The translations under genes were made by a program, and so were the position numbers. Shown one piece after another: positions 16,987-25,267 of a stretch of 64,000 nucleotides of DNA (position 1 is its first letter; every line of letters begins with the position of its first letter). Below the pieces are notes generated by a model. The model ran no database searches. It saw only the letters and a list, made by a program, of their open reading frames with translations, and had not been told where the DNA came from. The DNA comes from Micromonospora lupini str. Lupac 08. GTDB taxonomy: Bacteria > Actinomycetota > Actinomycetes > Mycobacteriales > Micromonosporaceae. The DNA lies in assembly GCF_000297395.2 (NCBI RefSeq), contig NZ_HF570108.1:6741637-6805636 (forward strand), read 5' to 3'.

Positions 16987-18516
16987 ATGATCCGTTCAGT
17001 GCTGGCACTGCTGGCCGCCGTACCACTGCTCGTCACGCCCGGAGCCGCCGCCGACCCGCCCGCCGACCGGTGCGCGGGGTTGGCCCGGGCGCGCATCCCG
17101 CAGGTGTCGGTGTCCTCGGCGGAGCGCGAAACGAACGACGCGGGCCAGGAATTCTGCATGGTGCAGGGGGTGATCCGGCCGCAGACGCGGTTCACCGTCA
17201 AGCTCCCCGTCTCCGGATGGACGGGGCAGTACGTACAGCAGGGCTGTGGCGGACTGTGTGGCGAGGTGCCCGACCTGACCCTGCCGCTCTTCGGGTTCCA
17301 GTGCGCGGCCGCGCGGGACGGCCGGCTGGTGCTGGCCTCCGACGACACCGGGCACACCGGCGATCCGATGACCAGCGAGCCGGCGACCTGGGGCGCCGAC
17401 CCGCGGGCACGACTGGAGTTCGGGCTGCTGTCCGAGCACCGGCTGCGGTGGGTCGCGGACGCGGTGATGGTCGCGTACTACGGGCACGGCCCGACGTACC
17501 GGTACTTCGACGGCTGCTCGACGGGCGGGCGGCAGGGGTTGATGCTGGCGCAGCGGTTCCCTGCCGACTTCGACGGCATCCTGGCCGGCGCGCCGGTGCA
17601 CAACCTGGCGCCGCTGGCGCTGCTGAACGCCTGGGTGGTGCTCCGCAACACCGACGCGTCGGGCCGGCAGATCCTCGGCCCGGAGAAGATCCCCGCGCTG
17701 CACGAGGCGGTCGTCGAGAAGTGCGGTGAGGTCATCGACGACCCACGGCGGTGCGGGTTCCAGCCGTCGTCGCTGCGCTGCCCGCGGGGCACGGACCGGC
17801 CGGACTGCCTCACGCCCGCCCAGGTGGCGGCCGTGGTGGCGTTCTACCGGGGCCCGAACGGCCTCTACCCCGGAGGCATGCCGTACGGGTCGGAGCTGGG
17901 CTGGATCGACGAGTTCGTGGTGCGCTCGGGCTCCCCGGTGGACGGCAACACCGGGAGGATCGCGCTCAACTACCTGCGGTACCTCGCGTACCCGCAGAAC
18001 CCGCCCGCCGACTTCCAGCTGACCGACGTGCGGTTCACCCGGGCCACGTTCGACCGGCTCAATGTGCTGGGCGACGCCATCTACAACGCCACCGACGCGG
18101 ACCTGTCCGAGTTCCGCGCACGGGGCGGCAAGGTGATCCTCTACCACGGCTGGGCGGACCCGTCCGTCCCCCCGTTCTCGACCGTCGACTACTACGCGGC
18201 AGTGCAGCGTCGCGGCGGCAGCGAGGCGTTCACGCGGTTGTATATGGTGCCGGCCGGCTACCACTGCCTGTTCGGCCCCGAGCCGACCGAGCACCCGTCG
18301 GAGGTCGGCATCCCGGAGTTCCTCCAGCCGCTGATGGACTGGGTCGAGCGCGACGTGGCCCCGGGCGACATCGACGTCCTCACCTACGCCCCGAATGAGG
18401 AGCCGGATCAGCAGTTCGTCCGCTTCCTCACGGTGGCGCCGTTCGACGCGCTGGCGCCGGCGCACGCTGCCCCGGGCAGCCTCAACGCCAACTACCGGTA
18501 CGTCGGGCACTACTGA
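16987..18516 (+). CDS. Secreted tannase / feruloyl esterase family hydrolase
   Basis: 509 residues with a cleavable signal peptide (cut near AAA-DPPAD). Tannase-family alpha/beta hydrolase: nucleophile Ser in GCSTGGRQG, acid Asp in YHGWADPSVPPFS, His in AGYHCLFGP, and paired Cys typical of the lid and the CS-D-HC disulphide arrangement. It would hydrolyse aromatic-acid esters of plant polysaccharides or tannins outside the cell. AGGAGG sits 5 nt before the ATG. The family also includes MHETase-like esterases; substrate choice cannot be told here. Confidence 0.9.
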   Translation: MIRSVLALLAAVPLLVTPGAAADPPADRCAGLARARIPQVSVSSAERETNDAGQEFCMVQGVIRPQTRFTVKLPVSGWTGQYVQQGCGGLCGEVPDLTLPLFGFQCAAARDGRLVLASDDTGHTGDPMTSEPATWGADPRARLEFGLLSEHRLRWVADAVMVAYYGHGPTYRYFDGCSTGGRQGLMLAQRFPADFDGILAGAPVHNLAPLALLNAWVVLRNTDASGRQILGPEKIPALHEAVVEKCGEVIDDPRRCGFQPSSLRCPRGTDRPDCLTPAQVAAVVAFYRGPNGLYPGGMPYGSELGWIDEFVVRSGSPVDGNTGRIALNYLRYLAYPQNPPADFQLTDVRFTRATFDRLNVLGDAIYNATDADLSEFRARGGKVILYHGWADPSVPPFSTVDYYAAVQRRGGSEAFTRLYMVPAGYHCLFGPEPTEHPSEVGIPEFLQPLMDWVERDVAPGDIDVLTYAPNEEPDQQFVRFLTVAPFDALAPAHAAPGSLNANYRYVGHY

Positions 18517-18547
18517 CGGGCCGCGACCTCCAGGGGTGCGGCGGCCG

Positions 18548-19381
18548 TCAGCGAAGCACGAAGCGCGGTTCGCCGTCGGCCGGGAGGTCCAGGCGTGGGG
18601 TGATGGGGGTGGCGGCGTCCCGATCGGCCGCCGCCCTCGCCACCCCGGCCAGGTCGCCGGCGGCGGCCACCTGGGCCAGGGTGACCAGGGTCGGCGGCAG
18701 CATGGTCAACTCGCCCGCCTCGGCGCGGGCCAGCGCGTCCGCCGGCCGGATCCAGAGGGTGTGGTCGGCCTCGCCGGAGACGTCGCGGGTCCGCTGCCCC
18801 GCCGGCAACAGGGCCACGAAGAAGTACGTGTCGAAGCGGCGCGGCTCGAACTCCGGAGTGACCCAGCGGCTCCACGGCAGCAGCAGATCCGACCGCAGCG
18901 TGAGGTGCCGGTCGGCGAGCAGCGCCGCGAAGCCGAGTCGGCGCCCCTCCAGGTCCTGCCGGGCAGCCTCCCAGTCGTCGCCGCTGACGTCACCCACAAC
19001 TGTCGCCGGGTCCGGCCCGGCGAGCAGCACGCCGGCCTCCTCGAAGACCTCGCGGGCGGCGGCGCAGACCACCGCCTGGGCGGCGTCCGGGGCCACCCCG
19101 AGCCGCCCCGCCCACTCGGTCGGCGCGGGGCCGGCCCAGTCGAGGTGCGCCGCCGAGTCGGAGGCGTCCACCCCTCCGCCGGGGAAGGCGTACATCCCGC
19201 CGAAGGTCATCGCGGCGACACGGCGGATGACGTACACCTCGAAGTCGGTGTCGGTCGGACGCAGCAGGAGCACGGTGGCGGCGACGCGCGTCGTCGCCGG
19301 GGTGCCGCCCTCGGCCCGGAACCGGCGGGCGTGCTCGACCAGGGCGGCCGGCGCGGCAAAGCCGTCGCTGTCGATCGTCAT
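18548..19381 (-). CDS. Nudix hydrolase (NUDT19-like)
   Basis: 277 residues. The Nudix box is split: GGMYAFPGGGVDASD near residues 70-85, then an insertion of about 35 residues, then REVFEEAGV. An interrupted box of this kind is typical of NUDT19-type proteins, some of which cleave CoA or related diphosphates. Start supported by a leaderless promoter, TAGGCT 6 nt before the ATG. Convergent with the tannase gene, with only 31 nt between the stops. Confidence 0.88.
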   Translation of the reverse strand: MTIDSDGFAAPAALVEHARRFRAEGGTPATTRVAATVLLLRPTDTDFEVYVIRRVAAMTFGGMYAFPGGGVDASDSAAHLDWAGPAPTEWAGRLGVAPDAAQAVVCAAAREVFEEAGVLLAGPDPATVVGDVSGDDWEAARQDLEGRRLGFAALLADRHLTLRSDLLLPWSRWVTPEFEPRRFDTYFFVALLPAGQRTRDVSGEADHTLWIRPADALARAEAGELTMLPPTLVTLAQVAAAGDLAGVARAAADRDAATPITPRLDLPADGEPRFVLR

Positions 19382-19763
19382 GCCGCGAGCCTAGTTCCCG
19401 GGCCGCCGACGCTGACCTGTCGGTGGGCCGGCCTGCTGGTCCCCGGCGAGCTGGTGTGCCCGTCGCCGCCGTTCGGCCGCGAGCTGGTGTGCCCGTCGGC
19501 GCCGCTCGGCCGCCGCCCCACCCATGCGCGTCCTTTGCTCTGCTTCAACCCACGCAACAGAAGCAGCCGGAAACTGTTGCGTCCGTTGAAGCAGAGCAAA
19601 GGGAGCGAACGAGGTGAGCGGCCGGCGAGGCGCGAGCGCGCCGGGACGCCGGCCCAGCGCAGGTCCACAGTCGTTCGCGGCGGGGAGCACCGGGGTCCCG
19701 GCGGATGAGTGGAACGGTGGTCGGCGAGCGGGCGGTTCAACCCGGTCGACTAGCGTGCCGAGC
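19382..19763. other. Intergenic region with repeats between divergent genes
   Basis: No credible gene. It contains two imperfect copies of a 33-nt unit (beginning GCGAGCTGGTGTGCCCGTCG) at about 19447-19512 and a large hairpin at 19532-19602. The promoters of the flanking genes lie at its two ends (TAGGCT at 19388-19393 on the minus strand, TAGCGT at 19751-19756 on the plus strand). Confidence 0.6.
19532..19602. repeat. Long palindrome (18 + 8 bp arms)
   Basis: Outer arms of 18 bp (CCTTTGCTCTGCTTCAAC at 19532-19549, complement at 19585-19602) are perfect; after a 3x3 internal loop, a second perfect 8-bp stem (CGCAACAG / CTGTTGCG) closes on a 13-nt loop. It is AT-richer than its surroundings. 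It is far from either stop codon, so it is not an ordinary terminator. Confidence 0.85.
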
Positions 19764-20732
19764 ATGACTCGTTGGGGCATCCTGGCCACCGGCCACATCG
19801 CCAGCCGTTTCGCCGAAGACCTCCGGTTGGTGCCGGACGCCGAACTGGTCGCGGTCGGCTCCCGCGCCGCCGACAGCGCGCAGCGCTTCGCCGAGACGTA
19901 CGGCGCGAAGCGCGCGTACGGCTCGTGGGTGGAGCTGGCCGCCGACCCGGAGATCGACGTGATCTACGTGGCCACGCCGCACGCCGCGCACCACGAGGCG
20001 GCGATGACCTGCCTGACCGCCGGCCGGGCGGTGCTGCTGGAGAAGCCGTTCACCCTCGACCTGGCCAGCAGCACCGAGCTGGTGGACACCGCCCGCGCGG
20101 CCGGGGTCTTCCTGATGGAGGCCATGTGGATGCGCCTGAACCCGATCATCCGGCGGGTGGTCGAGCTGGTCGAACAGGGGGCGATCGGCACGCTGCGCAA
20201 CGTCCGGGCCGACTTCGGGGTGGCCGGACCGTTCCCGGCGGAGCACCGGATGCGCAACCCGGCGCTGGGCGGCGGCGCGCTGCTCGACCTCGGGATCTAC
20301 CCGATCAGCCTGGCCCACCTGCTGCTGGGCGTGCCTGAGCACATCCGCTCCTGGGCGCACCTGGGCCCGGAGGGGACCGACGAGAACACCGGCATCCTGT
20401 TCGGCTACGACAGCGGGGCGGTCGCCACGCTGAGCTGCGGCATGGTCGGGGCGAGCGAACTGTCCGCCTCGATCACCGGCAGCACGGGCCGCATCGACCT
20501 GCCGGAGCCGTTCTTCCGGCCGGGTTCGGTGATCCTGCACCGGGACGGCTTCGCGCCCGAGACGATCTCCGCCGAGGAGGCCGGCAACGGCTACCAGTAC
20601 GAGGCGATCGAGGTGCAGCGCTGCCTGGCCGCCGGGCTGACCGAGAGCCCGCTGGTGCCGCACACCACGACTCTTGAGGTGATGACCCTGCTGGACACGG
20701 TCCGCGAGCAGATCGGCGTGCGGTACGTCTGA
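19764..20732 (+). CDS. Gfo/Idh/MocA family NAD(P)-dependent oxidoreductase
   Basis: 322 residues: N-terminal Rossmann domain (WGILATGHIASRFAEDL) with the catalytic-site motif EKPFTLD, and a C-terminal alpha/beta domain (GGGALLDLGIYPISL). Most members oxidise or reduce sugars, inositols or trans-dihydrodiols; the EKPFTLD variant and the LMEAMWMRLNP block resemble dihydrodiol dehydrogenase-like members. Start set by the leaderless promoter TAGCGT, 7 nt before the ATG. It stands alone between a hairpin-rich gap and a terminator. Confidence 0.9.
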   Translation: MTRWGILATGHIASRFAEDLRLVPDAELVAVGSRAADSAQRFAETYGAKRAYGSWVELAADPEIDVIYVATPHAAHHEAAMTCLTAGRAVLLEKPFTLDLASSTELVDTARAAGVFLMEAMWMRLNPIIRRVVELVEQGAIGTLRNVRADFGVAGPFPAEHRMRNPALGGGALLDLGIYPISLAHLLLGVPEHIRSWAHLGPEGTDENTGILFGYDSGAVATLSCGMVGASELSASITGSTGRIDLPEPFFRPGSVILHRDGFAPETISAEEAGNGYQYEAIEVQRCLAAGLTESPLVPHTTTLEVMTLLDTVREQIGVRYV

Positions 20733-20738
20733 ACGGCG

Positions 20739-20781
20739 GAAGGGCCCCTTGCCACGGTGAGACCGTGACGAGGGGCCCTTC
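20739..20781. terminator. Bidirectional terminator-like hairpin
   Basis: GAAGGGCCCCTT GCCACGGT pairs with ACCGTGAC GAGGGGCCCTTC (18 of 20 positions) across a 3-nt loop, between the converging oxidoreductase and Pit genes. Confidence 0.75.
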
Positions 20782-20788
20782 GGAAAGG

Positions 20789-21796
20789 TCAGCCGAAGAG
20801 CGGCCGGACCAGCAGGTAGGCGACGCAGGCGATGAGCGCGGCCGCCGGGAAGGTGATGATCCAGGCGATCACGATGTTGCCGGCGACGTTCCACCGGACC
20901 GCGGAGAGGCGCTTGGTCGCGCCGACACCCATGATCGCCGAGGTGATCGTGTGGGTCGTGGAGATCGGCGCCTTCAGCACCAGGGCGTTGAAGTAGAGCA
21001 CCGCGCTGGCCACCGTCTCGGCGGCGAAGCCCTCCGGAGGACCGAGGTCGATGATCTTGCGGCCGAGGGTACGGATGATCCGCCACCCGCCCGAGTAGGT
21101 GCCGAGCGCCAGCATCGTCGCGGAGGTCCAGAACACCCAGCCCGGGATGTGCGTCTTGTCGCTCTGGAAGTCACCGGTGTAGAGCGCCAACACGATGATG
21201 CCCATGGTCTTCGCCGCGTCCTGCATGCCGTGGCCGACGGACATGGCCGCCGCCGACACGGTCTGCGCCCACCGGAAACCCCTGTTGAGCTTGCCCGGCT
21301 GCCCCTTCCGGAACAACCAGAGGATGGCCAGCATCAGCAGGTAGCCCAGGGTCAGGCCGACGATCGGGGAGAGCACCATCGGCAGGATGACCTTCTCGCC
21401 GATGGTGGCCCACTGCACGACGCCGCCCGCGGACAGCAGGGTCGCACCGACCAGGCCACCGAAGAGGGCGTGCGAGGAGGACGACGGCAGGCCGAAGTAC
21501 CAGGTGATCAGGTTCCAGGCGATGGCGCCCAGCACACCGGCGAAGACCACGCCGAGGCTGCTCACGCCGGTCGGAAGCGTGACCAGGCCGTCACCGACGG
21601 TCTTGGCCACCCCGGCGCCGAAGTGCGCGCCGATGAAGTTGCCGACCGCGGCCAGCAGCAGGGCGAGCCGGGGTGTCAACGCCCGGGTGGAGACGCTTGT
21701 GGCGATCGCGTTCGCCGCGTCATGGAAGCCGTTCGTGTAGTCGAACGCCATGGCGGCGACGATCACCGCCAGCACGGCGATGAGTTCGGGTGTCAC
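20789..21796 (-). CDS. Low-affinity inorganic phosphate transporter (Pit family)
   Basis: 335 residues, ten or so membrane helices. The two PiT signature repeats are clear: GFHDAANAIATSVSTRAL near residues 22-40 and, in the second half, a block around KAPISTTHTITSAIMGVGA. It is a cation- or proton-coupled Pi (or metal-phosphate) symporter. It is 4 nt downstream of its DUF47 partner, so the two form an operon. A PHO box upstream of that operon suggests phosphate control. Confidence 0.94.
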   Translation of the reverse strand: MTPELIAVLAVIVAAMAFDYTNGFHDAANAIATSVSTRALTPRLALLLAAVGNFIGAHFGAGVAKTVGDGLVTLPTGVSSLGVVFAGVLGAIAWNLITWYFGLPSSSSHALFGGLVGATLLSAGGVVQWATIGEKVILPMVLSPIVGLTLGYLLMLAILWLFRKGQPGKLNRGFRWAQTVSAAAMSVGHGMQDAAKTMGIIVLALYTGDFQSDKTHIPGWVFWTSATMLALGTYSGGWRIIRTLGRKIIDLGPPEGFAAETVASAVLYFNALVLKAPISTTHTITSAIMGVGATKRLSAVRWNVAGNIVIAWIITFPAAALIACVAYLLVRPLFG

Positions 21797-21800
21797 CGGC

Positions 21801-22427
21801 TCAGGACTCCTTGACCGCGATGGTCTCGACCGTGTTGGCCACGTGCTCGAAGGCGTCGCAGGCGGCCTCCAGCTCGTCGGCGACCTCCTTCATCTTCAGC
21901 ACGGTCAACGCGTCGTACTCACCCGAGAAGAGGCGGACGAGCAGCTGCCGGTTGATCCGGTCACCCTCGTTCTCCAGCCGGTTGCACTCGATCCAGTAGT
22001 CCTCGAGGTCCTTCATCGACTGCAGTCGGGGCATCGCCTCGGCGGTCAGCTTGGCCTGCTGGTCGAGCACGTTGACCATCTCGTGCAGCTCCCGGGGCAG
22101 CGCCGGCAGCTCGGTCAGCCCGTACAGGTAGAGCAGGTCGCCGACCGCCTCGAGGTGGTCCATGACGTCGTCGAGCAGCGAGCCGAGCCGGTAGATGTCC
22201 TCCCGGTCGAACGGCGTGATGAAGGTCGAGTTGATCTTCTTGTAGAGATCATGCGTGATCTGGTCGCTGTCGTGCTCGACCTCGGTCAGGCGCTCGCTGA
22301 CCGACTGCACGTCGACACCGGGCAGAGCCAGTTCGTTCAACAGCGCGGTGCCCCGGACCAGGTTCTGCGCGGCCCTGGTGAAGAGCTCGTAGAAGGCGCC
22401 CTCGGTGGGGCGGAAGGAAAACTTCAC
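21801..22427 (-). CDS. DUF47 / PhoU-like Pit accessory protein
   Basis: 208 residues, all helical, of the DUF47 family (related to PhoU), with the acidic metal-binding patterns EVEHDSDQITHDL and RLENEGDRI. Members are co-encoded with Pit transporters and are thought to regulate them; in streptomycetes the equivalent gene pair is pap-pitH2. Cytoplasmic or membrane-peripheral. First gene of the operon. Confidence 0.92.
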   Translation of the reverse strand: MKFSFRPTEGAFYELFTRAAQNLVRGTALLNELALPGVDVQSVSERLTEVEHDSDQITHDLYKKINSTFITPFDREDIYRLGSLLDDVMDHLEAVGDLLYLYGLTELPALPRELHEMVNVLDQQAKLTAEAMPRLQSMKDLEDYWIECNRLENEGDRINRQLLVRLFSGEYDALTVLKMKEVADELEAACDAFEHVANTVETIAVKES

Positions 22428-22541
22428 AGCACAGACCTCGTCGCGTCGGTGGAAGGGTGGCGGCGTCCGTAGGCGTCCGCTCGGTGAATGCTAGGAAACG
22501 CCAGAACCGCCAGTTCGCCGGCCCACCCCTGGCCAGGCCAC

Positions 22542-22574
22542 ATTCACCGCTCGTTCACCTGCTGTTCATCTCGG
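22542..22574 (+). promoter_or_regulatory. PHO box (three direct repeats) upstream of the Pit operon
   Basis: Three consecutive 11-nt units, ATTCACCGCTC, GTTCACCTGCT and GTTCATCTCGG, match the PhoP direct repeat. They start 115 bp before the DUF47 gene and overlap the 3' end of the polyphosphate kinase gene. The repeats read on the strand opposite to the Pit operon. Confidence 0.7.
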
Positions 22575-23505
22575 GCGTCCCAACCGTCCCCGCTCCCCCA
22601 GCGGCCAACCGCTCGCGCTCGTGCGCCACGTCGAAATCGGCAGGCGGATACCCCAGATCAAGCGTGTCGAACGTCTCTCGCAGCAGGTGGGCCACCGCCC
22701 AGTCCCGGTACCACTTGCGGTCCGCCGGCACCACGAACCACGGCGCGGCGTCCGTCGTGCACCGGCTCAGCGCCTCGGCGTACGCGGCCTGGTAGTCGTC
22801 CCAGTGCGACCGGGAGTCGACGTCCGAGGGGTTGTACTTCCAGTGCTTGTGCGGGTCCGTCAACCGCTCCAGCAGCCGCTCGCCCTGCTCGGCGTACGAG
22901 ATGTGCAGCATCACCTTGATCACGGTCACCCCGTCGTCGACCAGCTCCCGCTCGAAGGCGTTGATCTGGTCGTAGCGGGCCCGCCAGGTCGCCTTCGGCA
23001 CCAGCGACCCGACCCGGGCGATCAACACGTCCTCGTAGTGCGAGCGGTTGAACATCCCCACGTACCCGGGCGGCGGCAGCGCCCGGCGGATCCGCCACAG
23101 GAAGTCGTGCCGCAGCTCCTGCGGGGTCGGCGGACCGAACGAGCGGATGTGCAGGCCCAGGGGGTTCATCGCGCCCGCCACCCGCTTGATCGTGCCGTCC
23201 TTGCCGCCACAGTCCATCGCCTGGAGCACCAGCAGCACCCGGTGCGCCGGCTGCGCCGAGCCGGCCTTGGCCATCGCGAAGAGCATCTCCTGCTGCCGGC
23301 CCAGCTCCTCGCCGACCAGCTCCACCTGCGCACGGGCCCAGGTCTTGCGGCGCTCCCCGCCCGCCTCCTTCGCGGGCAGGCCGGGCGTGGACCGGGGATC
23401 GATCGCGGCGAGATCCACCGGCGCGCCGACCCGCAGCAGGTCCCGCATGGGACCGCCGTCCGGCGCCACGATCCGCTCGCTCTGCCCCTGCCGGGTTTCG
23501 CTCAT
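22555..23505 (-). CDS. ppk2: Polyphosphate kinase 2
   Basis: 316 residues with one PPK2 domain. Walker A-like loop LQAMDCGGKDGTIKRV and Walker B-like GYVGMFNRSHYEDVL are intact, with the lid residues in the YNPSDVDSR region. Ppk2 enzymes transfer phosphate between polyphosphate and nucleotides; a single-domain protein of this type may favour making NTP or NDP from polyP. Placement beside the Pit operon fits phosphate storage. The ATG at 23505 gives the normal length; a much longer frame upstream is spurious. Confidence 0.92.
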   Translation of the reverse strand: MSETRQGQSERIVAPDGGPMRDLLRVGAPVDLAAIDPRSTPGLPAKEAGGERRKTWARAQVELVGEELGRQQEMLFAMAKAGSAQPAHRVLLVLQAMDCGGKDGTIKRVAGAMNPLGLHIRSFGPPTPQELRHDFLWRIRRALPPPGYVGMFNRSHYEDVLIARVGSLVPKATWRARYDQINAFERELVDDGVTVIKVMLHISYAEQGERLLERLTDPHKHWKYNPSDVDSRSHWDDYQAAYAEALSRCTTDAAPWFVVPADRKWYRDWAVAHLLRETFDTLDLGYPPADFDVAHERERLAAGGAGTVGTPEMNSR

Positions 23506-23640
23506 CCTCGGATCATCGCCCACCCGCCGACCATCCGCCCGCCGAGGCCCACCGCCGTCACGTCCGGGGCCGCCGGCGCGTCCGGTTGGTTGGAGGATGT
23601 ACGCCAGGGCGCGTGGCGGTTCGGGGGAGGGTGGTGGGTC

Positions 23641-24606
23641 GTGCAGGACCTGGCGACGGAGTTCGAGGCCGAGCGGGGCCGGCTGCTCGCGGTGGCTCAC
23701 CGGATGCTTGGCAGCCGCAGCGAGGCCGAGGACGCGGTGCAGGAGACCTGGCTTCGCTACGCCGGGGCGCTCGCCGACCCGGACGCCCGCGCCGAGATCC
23801 GCGATCTCTCCGCCTGGTTGACCACCATCTGCGCCCGGATCTGCCTGGACGTGCTGCGCTCGGCGCGGGTCCGCCGTGAGGCGTACCCCGGGCAGTGGCT
23901 CCCGGAGCCGGTCGTGGGCCCGCTGGACGGCGGGCCTCCCACCGGCGGTTACGCCCCCGACCCGGCGGAACGCGCGGTCCGCACCGACCAGGTCGGCACG
24001 GCGCTGCGGGTGATGCTGGAACGGCTCGCGCCCGAGCAGCGGCTCGCGCTCGTGCTGCACGACGTGTTCGCGGTGCCGTTCGCCCGGGTGGCGGACGTCC
24101 TGGGCACCAGCGAGGTGGCCGCCCGGCAGCTCGCCTCCCGGGCCCGGCGGGCCGTCACCGCACCCGACGCGCCCCGGCACACCGCCGACCCGGCCGAGCA
24201 GCGGCGCGTCCTCGCGGCGTTCGTGGCCGCCACCGAGTCCGGCGAGCTGGATCCGCTGCTGCGGGTGCTCGCGCCGGACGTGGTCCTCATCGGCGACTCG
24301 GGTGGGCACTTCCCGACTGCCCGCCGGCCGGTGGTCGGCGCGGACACGGTGGGCCGCTTCACGCTCGGCCTGTTCGGTCGGACCGGCCGGTACGCGCAAC
24401 GGACGCGGACCCGCCCGGTGCTCGTCGACGGCGTCCTCGGCCTGCACATGGAGACGACGCACAGCGACGGGCGGCCGATTCGGCTGGTCACCGCGTTCGC
24501 GGTCGACGGCGGCCGGATCACCGGCATCTTCAACCAGCTCAACCCGGAGAAGCTGGCCGACCTGCCGCCGCTTGGCGACGACGACAGGTGGCCGCCGCGT
24601 TGGTGA
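23641..24606 (+). CDS. ECF41-type RNA polymerase sigma factor with SnoaL-like C-terminal domain
   Basis: 321 residues: sigma region 2 (about 5-75; HRMLGSRSEAEDAVQETWLR), linker motif WLPEP, sigma region 4 (about 115-175; EVAARQLASRARRAV) and a SnoaL/NTF2-like extension of about 120 residues ending DGGRITGIFNQLNPEKL. WLPEP plus a DGGRI...NPEKL tail is the ECF41 signature; in that group the tail controls activity in place of a separate anti-sigma factor. The GTG at 23641 follows GGGGGAGG. The usual neighbouring oxidoreductase/decarboxylase partner gene is absent. Confidence 0.9.
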   Translation: MQDLATEFEAERGRLLAVAHRMLGSRSEAEDAVQETWLRYAGALADPDARAEIRDLSAWLTTICARICLDVLRSARVRREAYPGQWLPEPVVGPLDGGPPTGGYAPDPAERAVRTDQVGTALRVMLERLAPEQRLALVLHDVFAVPFARVADVLGTSEVAARQLASRARRAVTAPDAPRHTADPAEQRRVLAAFVAATESGELDPLLRVLAPDVVLIGDSGGHFPTARRPVVGADTVGRFTLGLFGRTGRYAQRTRTRPVLVDGVLGLHMETTHSDGRPIRLVTAFAVDGGRITGIFNQLNPEKLADLPPLGDDDRWPPRW

Positions 24607-24618
24607 GCCCGCGCCGGC

Positions 24619-25125
24619 TCAGACCACGAGCGCCAACCACTTGCGGTACGAGCTGGCGAACGGCTCGGTGCCGTCGCCGAGAGCGCCGTACAGCCACTGG
24701 GCCGCCGCCTCGGCCTCGACCACCACGTCCTGCGGGTAGCCGAAACGGGCCCGGTGCTCGGCGAACTCGTCCTCGTCGAGCAACTCCACCAGGCCGGTCG
24801 CCCGCCGCCGGACCACGTCCAGGTCGAGGTCGATCAGGTGGACGGTGTCGTCGGACTCCCAGCGGGCCGGGGTGGCGATGTCGCAGTAGACCTCGCTGGT
24901 GCGCGGCGGCGGGTTGAACATGCACGTCCACCAGGCGTGGTGCGGCACCAGCAGGACAAAGGGGATCTTCTCCACCGACGGCCGGCCGTGGTAGACCGAC
25001 TCGGTGCCGAACGGGACACCCAGCCAGACACCGAGGTCGTCCTCGGTGAGGCGACGGGCCGGGTAGTCACGGTGCGCGCTGCCGTCGTACTTGCGGTAGA
25101 TCACTCGGACCACGTCGCTCGGCAT
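24619..25125 (-). CDS. DUF402 domain protein
   Basis: 168 residues of the DUF402 fold (nucleotidyl phosphatase/FomD-like), with VYCDIATPARWESDDTVHLI, DLDLDVV and a conserved acidic cluster LLDEDEFAEHRARFGYP. Characterised relatives bind metals and hydrolyse nucleotide phosphates; this member's substrate is unknown. Leaderless: TAGGGT 7 nt before the ATG. Converges on the sigma factor gene with 12 nt between stops. Confidence 0.87.
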   Translation of the reverse strand: MPSDVVRVIYRKYDGSAHRDYPARRLTEDDLGVWLGVPFGTESVYHGRPSVEKIPFVLLVPHHAWWTCMFNPPPRTSEVYCDIATPARWESDDTVHLIDLDLDVVRRRATGLVELLDEDEFAEHRARFGYPQDVVVEAEAAAQWLYGALGDGTEPFASSYRKWLALVV

Positions 25126-25267
25126 GATTCGCACCCTAACCGATACTGCCCACGCGTCGTAGCACGGTCGTAACCGGACGGGGTGGATCAGCGGGGTCGA
25201 TGGGTGGTCCGCGCCACGCGGGCGGATGGGCGCGGTCGCTGTCGGCGGCGGCGGGTACCGTCGCACG

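Noticed and set aside
23506..24462. Upstream extension of the ppk2 frame
   Set aside because: Lies antisense to the sigma factor gene; Ppk2 length and sequence fit a start at 23505.
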